64,000 nt of DNA from Streptomyces anulatus (GTDB taxonomy: Bacteria > Actinomycetota > Actinomycetes > Streptomycetales > Streptomycetaceae), in contig NZ_BMVK01000005.1 in the NCBI RefSeq assembly GCF_014650675.1, positions 62,001 through 126,000 of the forward strand, given 5' to 3'. Both the position numbers and the translations under genes were made by a program. Within the stretch, counting starts at the first letter, position 1; the number at the start of each line of letters is the position of its first letter. Positions 33,177-40,341 of the stretch are shown here, piece by piece. The notes under the pieces are model-generated. The model saw only the letters and a program-made list of their open reading frames with translations, did not search any database and was not told the DNA's origin.

Positions 33177-34160
33177 ATGACGACCGAACTCCACGCCCCT
33201 TCCCGGGAATCCGCCCGCCCGCTACTGCGGCCCGGCTCCCGCATATTCGTCGCGGGACACCGCGGCCTGGTCGGCTCGGCGGTGGCCCGCCGCCTCGCCG
33301 ACGACGGCCACGAGGTGCTCACCCGCGGCCGCGACCTCCTCGACCTGCGCGACGCCGCGCGGACCGGGACGTATCTGAAGGAGGTCCGCCCGGACGCCGT
33401 GGTGCTGGCCGCCGCCAAGGTCGGCGGGATCATGGCCAACAGCACGTATCCGGTGCAGTTCCTGGAGGACAACCTGCGCATCCAGCTCAGCGTGATCGCC
33501 GGCGCGCACGCGGCCGGCACCGAGCGGCTGCTCTTCCTCGGCTCGTCGTGCATCTACCCCCGGCTCGCGCCCCAGCCGATCCGCGAGGACGCGTTGCTCA
33601 CCGGCGAGCTGGAGCCCACCAACGAGGCCTACGCCCTCGCCAAGATCGCCGGAATCGTCCAGATCCAGTCCTACCGGCGGCAGTACGGCGCCTCCTACAT
33701 CAGCGCCATGCCCACCAATCTCTACGGGCCCGGCGACAACTTCGACCTGGAGACCTCGCACGTTCTGCCCGCGCTGATCCGCCGCTTCCACGAGGCGCGG
33801 CGGGACGGGGCCCCCGAGGTGACCCTGTGGGGCTCCGGCTCCCCGCGCCGCGAGTTCCTCCATGTCGACGACCTTGCCGCCGCCTGCGTCACCCTGCTGG
33901 AGGCCTACGACGGCGACGAGCCCGTCAACATCGGCTGCGGAGACGACCTCACCATCCGTGAACTCGCCGAGACCGTAAGGGAGGTGACGGGATACCAGGG
34001 GCAGATCGGCTGGGACGCGTCGAAGCCCGACGGGACGCCCCGCAAGCTGCTCGACGTCACCCGCCTCTCCTCCCTCGGTTTCACGCCGAAGATCCCGCTG
34101 CGCGACGGCATCGCCCGCACCTACGCCTGGTGGCTCGGACAACTCCCCGCCGGGCAATGA
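33177..34160 (+). CDS. fcl: GDP-L-fucose synthase
   Basis: A 327-residue epimerase/reductase that turns GDP-4-keto-6-deoxymannose into GDP-L-fucose. IFVAGHRGLVGSAVARR is the dinucleotide site. LGSSCIYPRLAPQPI and the catalytic YALAK (in NEAYALAKIAG) are diagnostic, as is MPTNLYGPGDNFD. It is divergent from gmd with 114 bases between the starts, so the two may share regulation. Their presence says the polymer contains fucose or a related 6-deoxyhexose. Confidence 0.94.
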   Translation: MTTELHAPSRESARPLLRPGSRIFVAGHRGLVGSAVARRLADDGHEVLTRGRDLLDLRDAARTGTYLKEVRPDAVVLAAAKVGGIMANSTYPVQFLEDNLRIQLSVIAGAHAAGTERLLFLGSSCIYPRLAPQPIREDALLTGELEPTNEAYALAKIAGIVQIQSYRRQYGASYISAMPTNLYGPGDNFDLETSHVLPALIRRFHEARRDGAPEVTLWGSGSPRREFLHVDDLAAACVTLLEAYDGDEPVNIGCGDDLTIRELAETVREVTGYQGQIGWDASKPDGTPRKLLDVTRLSSLGFTPKIPLRDGIARTYAWWLGQLPAGQ

Positions 34161-34167
34161 CCGTTCG

Positions 34168-34197
34168 GCGCCGTCGAGGGGTTTCCCTCGGCGGCGC
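34168..34197. terminator. Bidirectional terminator hairpin between fcl and the priming transferase
   Basis: A 13-bp stem (34168-34180 with 34185-34197, a single G-T wobble) closed by a GTTT loop. It lies 8 bases after the fcl stop and 37 bases beyond the convergent sugar-transferase stop, the right position to end both transcripts. Confidence 0.65.
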
Positions 34198-34233
34198 ACC
34201 GGCTGTGCTCCACGCATCCGCACGCCCCCGCCC

Positions 34234-35784
34234 TCAGTACGCACCGCGGCCGTCGGCGACGGCGCGCACGGTGCGGGCGAGGAGTCCCATGTCGGCGGCC
34301 ACCGACCAGTTGTCGACGTACCAGAGGTCGAGCGAGACGGTCTCCTGCCAGGTCAGATCGGAACGGCCGCTCACCTGCCACAGGCCCGTCAGCCCCGGTT
34401 TCACGGCGAGCCGGCGGTGCTCCCGCTCGTCGTAGCGCGAGGCCTCCTCCGGCAGCGGCGGCCTCGGGCCCACCAGCGACATATGGCCCAGCAACACATT
34501 GACCAGTTGCGGGAGTTCATCGAGCGAGGTACGCCGCAGCATCCGCCCGACCGACGTCACCCGGGGGTCGCCACGCATCTTGAACAGCGGTCCGTCGACC
34601 TCGTTGCTCGCGGCGAGCTGCGCCTTGAGCTTCTCGGCGTCCGCCACCATCGTGCGGAACTTCCACATGGTGAACGGCCGGTTGTGCTGCCCCTGTCGAA
34701 CCTGTCGATGGAAGACCGGCCCCCGCGAGGACAGCCGGACGCTCAGCGCCACCGCCAGCAACAAGGGCGTCAGGGCCAGCAGCCCGAACAGGGCCCCCGT
34801 ACGGTCCAGCACGTTCTTCAGCACCGCCTGCGGCCCCCCGCGCAGCGGCGGAGCGATGTGCAGCAGGGTGAGCCCGGCCGCCGTGACCGGGCGGACCCGC
34901 TCGGCGGCCACCCCGGACAGCTCCGAGACCACGGACAGGGCGACGCCGCCGTCGTGCAGCCCCCAGCCGAGCCGGCGCAGCCGGTCCCCGGTCAGCTGGG
35001 GCCCGGGAGCCACCAGCACCAGGTCCGCCGCGTGGGCGTAGACCCCGCCGAGCACCGTCGTCACGTCGTCGTCGGCCGGGCAGGACGCGAGACGCCCCGG
35101 CACCTGCACCCCGTCCAGCTCCAGCCGGGCGGCGCCCACCGGAATGGCGGCGACCAGACAATAGTCGTGGTCCGTACGGGAGTTGAGCAGTTCGGCCGCC
35201 CGGCCCACCCCCGAAGCCTCGCCGACCAGCAGTACTCTGCGGACCCGGTGGCCCCGGCGTCCGGAGCGCGGCCACCGCCGCAGCCCCGCCACCGCCGCGG
35301 CGACCAGCAGTCCCGGCGCCACGGCCACGACAGCCGTGGCCGGGTCCACCGGACTGCCCGCGGCCGTGTGCAGTACGGCCAGCAGCCCGATGAGCACGAG
35401 CCAGTCCCCGACCGCGCCGAGCGCGCCGCCCGGCGCGGTCCTCGGCCGGTCCGTGTACCGCCCCCGGGCGCCGCGCAGCCCGGCCCAGACCAGCCCCGCC
35501 ACCGCGGCGGCCGCCACCGGGCGCGGCTGGTCGCCCGCGTGCAGCAGCAGCCAGGCCGGACCGGCCAGACCCAGCAGGTCGGTCAGCGCGGCGAGGGCCG
35601 GGCCGGGCGCCGGCCGCCGCCGGGCCGGCGCCCGGCCGGCCGGGTCGCGCTGTGCTGTCGGGGCCCTCCACAGCTGTTCCAGGGCCGCCGTGCGATTCCG
35701 GGACGCGGCGGTGCGGGGGCGCGGCGCGCCCCGGAGCCCCACCGGTCCGGATAGGTCGGTATCAGGTATTTCGACATGCCCCAT
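34234..35784 (-). CDS. Exopolysaccharide priming sugar transferase (polyprenyl glycosylphosphotransferase)
   Basis: A 516-residue membrane enzyme that starts glycan assembly by transferring a sugar-1-phosphate to undecaprenyl phosphate. The N-terminal half has about four helices and a CoA-binding-like domain. A fifth helix (LFGLLALTPLLLAVALSV) precedes the catalytic WcaJ-type domain with FTMWKFRTMVADAEKLK, RRTSLDELPQLVNVLLG and SLVGPRPP. The end matches KPGLTGLWQVSGRSDLT. ATG 35784 sits just after GGGGGGTT; the longer frame is unsupported. It is expected to act first in the pathway formed by the glycosyltransferases, flippase and polymerase. Confidence 0.93.
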   Translation of the reverse strand: MGHVEIPDTDLSGPVGLRGAPRPRTAASRNRTAALEQLWRAPTAQRDPAGRAPARRRPAPGPALAALTDLLGLAGPAWLLLHAGDQPRPVAAAAVAGLVWAGLRGARGRYTDRPRTAPGGALGAVGDWLVLIGLLAVLHTAAGSPVDPATAVVAVAPGLLVAAAVAGLRRWPRSGRRGHRVRRVLLVGEASGVGRAAELLNSRTDHDYCLVAAIPVGAARLELDGVQVPGRLASCPADDDVTTVLGGVYAHAADLVLVAPGPQLTGDRLRRLGWGLHDGGVALSVVSELSGVAAERVRPVTAAGLTLLHIAPPLRGGPQAVLKNVLDRTGALFGLLALTPLLLAVALSVRLSSRGPVFHRQVRQGQHNRPFTMWKFRTMVADAEKLKAQLAASNEVDGPLFKMRGDPRVTSVGRMLRRTSLDELPQLVNVLLGHMSLVGPRPPLPEEASRYDEREHRRLAVKPGLTGLWQVSGRSDLTWQETVSLDLWYVDNWSVAADMGLLARTVRAVADGRGAY

Positions 35785-36161
35785 GAACCCCCCAGTCACA
35801 GTCGCACCCCCACAAACGCGACGCATCCGCCGATCCCATGGACTGACGGACGCGCCCTCGCTCGGTGCACGATATCCACACACGTGCCATTTCGCTGGAG
35901 TTCCCGTGAAGTTCAGACGGCTCGTTCCAGACACCTCCGATCAGCCGGAACCGCCCGATGTCGCCTTGTGTGTACGGATGTTGAGGGAGCGTCGGGCGGG
36001 TAAGCGCTTGTGCCGGTCCGGGTCGGGGAGCGATCGGCGGAGGCTCCGGCTCCGGTGCGCCCGGGAGGGAACACGTGAACCCCCTGGCAGGCGGGGCGCC
36101 GGGCCAGGGGGTTCACGCGTTCCGCCCGCCCGCCCGTGAGGGTGGAGGCGTCGTTACGGGG
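35785..36161. other. Non-coding gap holding the priming-transferase promoter and a terminator
   Basis: No gene is evident. The part near 35785-35950 is somewhat A+T-richer and should contain the promoter of the sugar transferase. The right part contains the strong hairpin at 36074-36117. Open frames across it lack ribosome sites and codon bias. Confidence 0.6.
36074..36117 (-). terminator. Strong hairpin downstream of the sortase-substrate gene
   Basis: CGTGAACCCCCTGGC (36074-36088) pairs perfectly with 36103-36117 across a 14-base loop. It begins 45 bases past the stop of the minus-strand surface-protein gene and should end that iron-regulated transcript. Confidence 0.65.
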
Positions 36162-38384
36162 TCAGAACGCGCGGTCCGTGCGCCTCCTCGTGCGCCGGTG
36201 GACCAGTAGCCCCGCGCCAACGAGTGCTGCCGCCAAGAGAGTTGCGGACATCACAGTGACGCCGGTGGCGGCCAGGCTGCCGCCGCCGGACGTGGCGGCG
36301 GTTCCGGTGCCGCCGCCCGCGCCACCGCCGACCGTGGAGCCGGAACCGCCGGCCGTGCCGGAACCGCCGGTCGTGCCGGTGGAGCCGGAGCCCCCGGTGG
36401 TGGAGCCGCCGCCCGACCGCGTACCGCTGTCGCCGCCCGCCGAACCGTCACCTCCTGTGCTGCCGCCGCTGCTGTCGCCGCCCGTCTCCCCGCCGCCCGT
36501 GGCCGCGGTGACGGTGAGTGTCACGGCGGAGGTGCGGGTGGTGCCGGCGTCGTTGCGGAACTCGGCGCGGTAGCGGTAGCCGTCCTGCGCCGTCCTCGCG
36601 GTGAACGCGAGGGCGGACCCGGTCGCGCCCTCGACGTCCTTCCAGGTCTGCGCGGAGTCGGTGCTGACCTGCCAGCGGACCGTGGGCTCCGGGGAGCCCT
36701 CCGCCGCTGCGGCGATGGCGACTTCCTCGCCGTCCACCGCCGCCAGGTCGGCGGGCGCGCGGGTCACCAGCGGCGAGATCTGCCGGACCAGCTTGGTGAT
36801 CTTTCCCTCGGCGGGGCTCGTGACGAAGACGGTGGCCCCGCCCGGCTCGACGGCGAGCGAGGCCGCGCCGGACTGGGAGTGGTTGCCGGGCAGCGACAGG
36901 TCCTTCGCGGCCACGGCGAAGTCCTCGGTGTCGTACACGGTCAGCGTGCCGTTGTTGTCGTTGGCCGGATCGGAGAGGTCCCCGCCGTCCTGCCAGGCGA
37001 CGTAGGCCCGGCCCGTCGCCGCGTCGAAGGCGGCGTCGCGGGCCAGGTCCTTGCCGACGAGCGTCTTGAACTGCTTGCCCGCGGCGTCGAGGACCAGCAC
37101 GGACCGGTTGACGCCGACCCACACCGCGCCGGCGGCCGGGTCGATCTCGGTGAAACCGGCCATGCCCTGCGCACCGGGCAGCTCGAAGGACGCGGTGACC
37201 GCGAACGACGCGAGGTCCACCCGGTGCAGCTTCCCGGCCGCGAAGTCGCTGAACCAGAGCGCGCCCCGGGCGGGATCGGCGGCGAACTGCGTGCCGCCCG
37301 GGAGCGTGAGGCTCCGGGTCGCCGCGCCGGTGGCCCGCTCGATCTCGGAGAGCTTCGCGCCCTGCGCGACCAGCACCGTGCCCGGGGTCGTGCCGGGGGC
37401 GATGTCGGTGATGGTGGACCCGGTGAGCCAGACGCCCGAGGCCTTCTCGTCACCGGCCTTGGCGCTCCCGACGCCCCGCAGCGGGTAGTTGTAGACGACG
37501 CCGTCGCCCGGCAGCGGTCCCGCGATGCGGGCGGCCGCCGAGGTGCGCACCTCCCCGGTGGGCCCGGGCGCCTGGCTGATCCAGCTCTCGGCCTTCCCGT
37601 CCCCGGGGTTCAGCACATACAGCCCGCGCTCGTCGACGTCGGCGGTGTCGGGGAGGTTGTCCGCACCGACGTAGAGCTTCTTCGAGTCGGGGTGCAGCAG
37701 CAGGTCCAGCGGCTTGCCGGCGGAGGTGAAGTCGGCGACGGCCCGGTAGGAGACGGTCCCCGCGGGCACGTCGACGCCCTCGCCGCCCGGTTCGCCGGGC
37801 TCCTGGCCCGCGAAGGCGACGGGTATGCGGACGTCCTGCGTACGGTCGCCGCCCGCGCGGTGGTCGGCCCGGGTGACGAGGGAGCAGGCCACCTCGGCGC
37901 AGTCGAGGCCGTCGCCCTTCGCGGCGATCTCGATCTCCACGTCGAAGGTTCCGCCGGGCCCGAAGGCGCGGGCGAGGTCGCCCTCGTACGGGTCGCCCGG
38001 GGGCACGATCCACTGCGAGGTCTTCGAGCCGCCGCTCATGTCCGCGCCGCCGAGGCAGGGGGAGGGCGCCCGGTTGTCGCCGTTGTCCTTGCACAGGGCG
38101 ACGTAGATGCCGGACTTCAGGCCGTACCCCTCGCCGGTGACCCGGACCTTCTCGCCGGCCGGGTCGAGTCCGGTGGTGGCCGAGACGGTGAGCTTCTGCC
38201 CCTGGGGGCCGGTGGCGGTCTTCGGGGTGCCGGAGTCGGCGCTGACCGCCGCGCCCGTGGGGATCGCCGCGAGCAGCAGGGCGGCGACGGCCGCCGTACC
38301 CGCCCGCCGGCCGAGTCTGCGCCGGCCGATTCCGCGGCTGCCGTTCGGTGGTGTGCCGGGAGCGGTGCCCGGAGTGGATGTCAT
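36162..38384 (-). CDS. Cell-wall-anchored (LAXTG) protein: repeat domain, propeller, Ig-like module
   Basis: A 740-residue surface protein. A signal peptide ends around residue 48. Next comes a domain of about 130 residues (VTGEGYGLKSGIYVALC, PSPCLGG, FGPGGTFDV, VTRADH) that is paralogous to the whole secreted protein encoded just upstream. Then come a YncE/SMP-like propeller (about 200-510), an Ig-like module (about 515-620), a Gly/Ser/Thr-rich wall-spanning linker, and the sorting signal LAATG at 704-708 with membrane helix and Arg-rich tail. ATG 38384 has ACGAGGA upstream. The iron box at 39108 and shared domain tie it to the upstream gene. An iron- or haem-related surface function is inferred, not proven. 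Confidence 0.85.
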   Translation of the reverse strand: MTSTPGTAPGTPPNGSRGIGRRRLGRRAGTAAVAALLLAAIPTGAAVSADSGTPKTATGPQGQKLTVSATTGLDPAGEKVRVTGEGYGLKSGIYVALCKDNGDNRAPSPCLGGADMSGGSKTSQWIVPPGDPYEGDLARAFGPGGTFDVEIEIAAKGDGLDCAEVACSLVTRADHRAGGDRTQDVRIPVAFAGQEPGEPGGEGVDVPAGTVSYRAVADFTSAGKPLDLLLHPDSKKLYVGADNLPDTADVDERGLYVLNPGDGKAESWISQAPGPTGEVRTSAAARIAGPLPGDGVVYNYPLRGVGSAKAGDEKASGVWLTGSTITDIAPGTTPGTVLVAQGAKLSEIERATGAATRSLTLPGGTQFAADPARGALWFSDFAAGKLHRVDLASFAVTASFELPGAQGMAGFTEIDPAAGAVWVGVNRSVLVLDAAGKQFKTLVGKDLARDAAFDAATGRAYVAWQDGGDLSDPANDNNGTLTVYDTEDFAVAAKDLSLPGNHSQSGAASLAVEPGGATVFVTSPAEGKITKLVRQISPLVTRAPADLAAVDGEEVAIAAAAEGSPEPTVRWQVSTDSAQTWKDVEGATGSALAFTARTAQDGYRYRAEFRNDAGTTRTSAVTLTVTAATGGGETGGDSSGGSTGGDGSAGGDSGTRSGGGSTTGGSGSTGTTGGSGTAGGSGSTVGGGAGGGTGTAATSGGGSLAATGVTVMSATLLAAALVGAGLLVHRRTRRRTDRAF

Positions 38385-38410
38385 GTCATTCCTCGTCACG
38401 ACGCGTGGGA

Positions 38411-38443
38411 GCCCGGCCCCGGCGCGAGCGGCCGGGACCGGGC
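38411..38443 (-). terminator. Attenuator-like hairpin between the two iron-regulated genes
   Basis: A 13-position stem with one mismatch (38411-38423 with 38431-38443) and a seven-base loop sits in the 132-base spacer. It could let most transcripts end after the small secreted protein, so the large anchored protein is made in smaller amounts. Confidence 0.45.
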
Positions 38444-38516
38444 GAATGGCTGTGTTGCCCAGGGGAGTTGGCAGGAGTGGCGCGAAGTCGATCGGCGCTA
38501 CTTGTGGTGGGCTGTG

Positions 38517-39053
38517 CTACACAAAGCTGATCGGGGCGTGGACGTCGTACTTGCGGTCGTTGGTGTCGGTGTGGTCGGCGCGGGTCACGACGGCGCACTC
38601 GACGGTGTCGCCGCAGATGTTGCCGCCGCCGAGGTCGGCCTTGACGTGTATCCGGACGCTGAAGGTGCCGCCCGCGCCGAACGGCGAGGTGTTGGGGAGG
38701 CCGCCGCCCAGGCCGGACACCCAGTGCGAGGCGCCGGTGGTGCCGGACTGGTCCTGGCCGCCGAGACACGGCGAGGGCTTGTTGGCGCCCTGGGCCCCGT
38801 TCACCACGCACAGGCTCACGTAGACGCCCTGGCCGGTGTTGTAACCGCTGCCGGTGACGGTGATGTTGGCGCCCCCGGCGGCCGCGGTGTCGGGGGCGGT
38901 GAGCGACAGGTTGTAGGTGGCGCCCCCGTCGGTGACCGTACGGGTGCCGGTCGCGGCGGCTGCGGGGGAGGCGAAGGCCAGAGCCAGCGCGGCGGCGGCG
39001 AACGCGGCGAGGCCCGCGCGGGCGACGGTACGGGTGGAGGGAACAGCACTCAT
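38517..39053 (-). CDS. Small secreted protein with a cysteine-containing beta domain, iron-regulated
   Basis: A 178-residue exported protein. The signal peptide (about 1-34, ending ASPAAAA) is followed by one domain with VTGSGYNTGQGVYVSLC, PSPCLGGQDQSG, FGAGGTFSV, a C...C pair (GGNICGDTVECAVV) and TRADHTDTNDR. The domain is clearly duplicated in the next gene and superficially recalls the neocarzinostatin immunoglobulin-like fold. Similar domains accompany haem-uptake surface proteins in actinobacteria as I recall, but no HtaA domain is seen. ATG 39053 has GAAAGGTG upstream. A DtxR-type iron box lies 55 bases before the start. Confidence 0.82.
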   Translation of the reverse strand: MSAVPSTRTVARAGLAAFAAAALALAFASPAAAATGTRTVTDGGATYNLSLTAPDTAAAGGANITVTGSGYNTGQGVYVSLCVVNGAQGANKPSPCLGGQDQSGTTGASHWVSGLGGGLPNTSPFGAGGTFSVRIHVKADLGGGNICGDTVECAVVTRADHTDTNDRKYDVHAPISFV

Positions 39054-39107
39054 GAGATGAGCACCTTTCTCGGCATCGGTAACCAGAACCACGGACACCC
39101 AGTCGAC

Positions 39108-39126
39108 TTAGGTAAGGCATACCTAA
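39108..39126 (-). promoter_or_regulatory. Iron box (DmdR1/IdeR/DtxR operator)
   Basis: TTAGGTAAGGCATACCTAA is a 19-base near-perfect palindrome that matches the actinobacterial DtxR-family consensus (TTAGGTTAGGCTAACCTAA). It lies 55 bases upstream of the small secreted protein. By analogy with Streptomyces DmdR1, the gene should be repressed when iron is plentiful and expressed when it is scarce. Confidence 0.88.
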
Positions 39127-39231
39127 GTCCAAGTCTGTTGGGTTGTCAACAAAGGTGCTGCCTACGGGATCTGCTCACGGGGTGCTGCTCACGGGCGCTG
39201 CCGACGCGTGGCTTCCCGCGCGCGGTACGGG

Positions 39232-40341
39232 TCAGCCGGCTTCGGCCGGCGGCAGGGCCTGCTCGGTCCAGATGGTCTTTCCGGTCGGGGTGTACCGCGT
39301 GCCCCACCGCTGGACGAGCTGCGCCACGATGAAGAGGCCGCGCCCGCCCTCGTCGTCCGCCGCGCTGTGCCGCAGGTGCGGAGAGGTGTGGCCGGTGTCC
39401 GCGACCTCGCACACCAGGGTGCGGTCCCGGATGAGGCGCAGCCCCAGCGGACCGCCCGCGTACCGCACCGCGTTGGTGACCAGCTCGCTGACGACCAGCT
39501 GGGTCGCGAACACCAGCTCCTCCAGTCCCCAGGCCTCCAGCTGCCCGGTGGCCAGCTCACGGGCACGGCCCACCGACACGGGTTCGGCGGTCAGCTCCCA
39601 GTCGGCCACCCGGTCCGCGCCGAGGGCACGGGTGCGGACCAGGAGCAGGGCCGTGTCGTCGGCGCTCGTGCCGCCGGGCACCAGCTCGGACACCGCCCGG
39701 TCGCACAGCTCCTCGAGCGACGCCGAACGGTCGCCGAGCACCTGGCCCAGCGTGTCGAGGCCGCGTCCGATGTCGTGGTCCCTGGCCTCGACCAAACCGT
39801 CGGTGAAGAGCGCCAGCAGGCTGCCCACGGGCAGGTCGATCTCCATCGACTCGAACGGCAGCCCGCCGAGACCGAGCGGCGGACCGGCGGGCAGGTCCGG
39901 GAACGACACCTCGCCCCCCGGGCCGACGATCGCCGGGGGCAGATGCCCGGCACGGGCCATGACGCAACGCCGGGAGACCGGGTCGTAGACCGCGTACAGG
40001 CAGGTCGCCCCGGTGGTCACGTCATAGGTCTCGACGGCCCCGCCGCACGCGTCCGACCGGTCCTCCGCGGGCTGTCCCACCAGATCGTCCAGCCGGGTCA
40101 GCAGCTCGTCGGGGGCCATGTCGAGCTGCGCGAAGGCCCGTACGGAGGTGCGGAGCCGGCCCATGGTGGCGGCCGCCTGGAGCCCGTGCCCGACCACGTC
40201 CCCCACCACGAGGCCGACCCGGGTCCCGGACAGCGGGATCACGTCGAACCAGTCCCCGCCGACGCCGGTCACGTCGTCGGCCGGCAGATAGCGGTAGGCG
40301 GTCTCGACGGCGGACTGCGGCGGCAGGTGATGGGGCAGCAA
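39232..40341 (-). CDS. SpoIIE-type PP2C phosphatase plus HATPase, downstream half of a frameshifted gene
   Basis: This frame encodes a SpoIIE-like serine phosphatase domain (AYRYLPADDVTGVGGDWFDV, VVGDVVGHGLQAAATMGRLR, LALFTDGLVEARD) followed by an RsbW-like ATPase (VVSELVTNAVRYAGG, GRGLFIVAQLV). Such proteins dephosphorylate anti-anti-sigma factors and control alternative sigma factors. The listed ATG at 40341 is internal: homology runs upstream as SLALQRQLLPHHLPP to about 40365, where it joins the sensor half in a different frame. No ribosome site precedes the ATG, so this half is probably not translated alone. Confidence 0.72.
   Translation of the reverse strand: MLPHHLPPQSAVETAYRYLPADDVTGVGGDWFDVIPLSGTRVGLVVGDVVGHGLQAAATMGRLRTSVRAFAQLDMAPDELLTRLDDLVGQPAEDRSDACGGAVETYDVTTGATCLYAVYDPVSRRCVMARAGHLPPAIVGPGGEVSFPDLPAGPPLGLGGLPFESMEIDLPVGSLLALFTDGLVEARDHDIGRGLDTLGQVLGDRSASLEELCDRAVSELVPGGTSADDTALLLVRTRALGADRVADWELTAEPVSVGRARELATGQLEAWGLEELVFATQLVVSELVTNAVRYAGGPLGLRLIRDRTLVCEVADTGHTSPHLRHSAADDEGGRGLFIVAQLVQRWGTRYTPTGKTIWTEQALPPAEAG

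Noticed and set aside
38517..39053. Naming the small secreted protein an HtaA haem-binding protein or neocarzinostatin-type apoprotein
   Set aside because: The HtaA sequence pattern is not present and the neocarzinostatin resemblance is only general. Only the iron box and the shared domain are firm.
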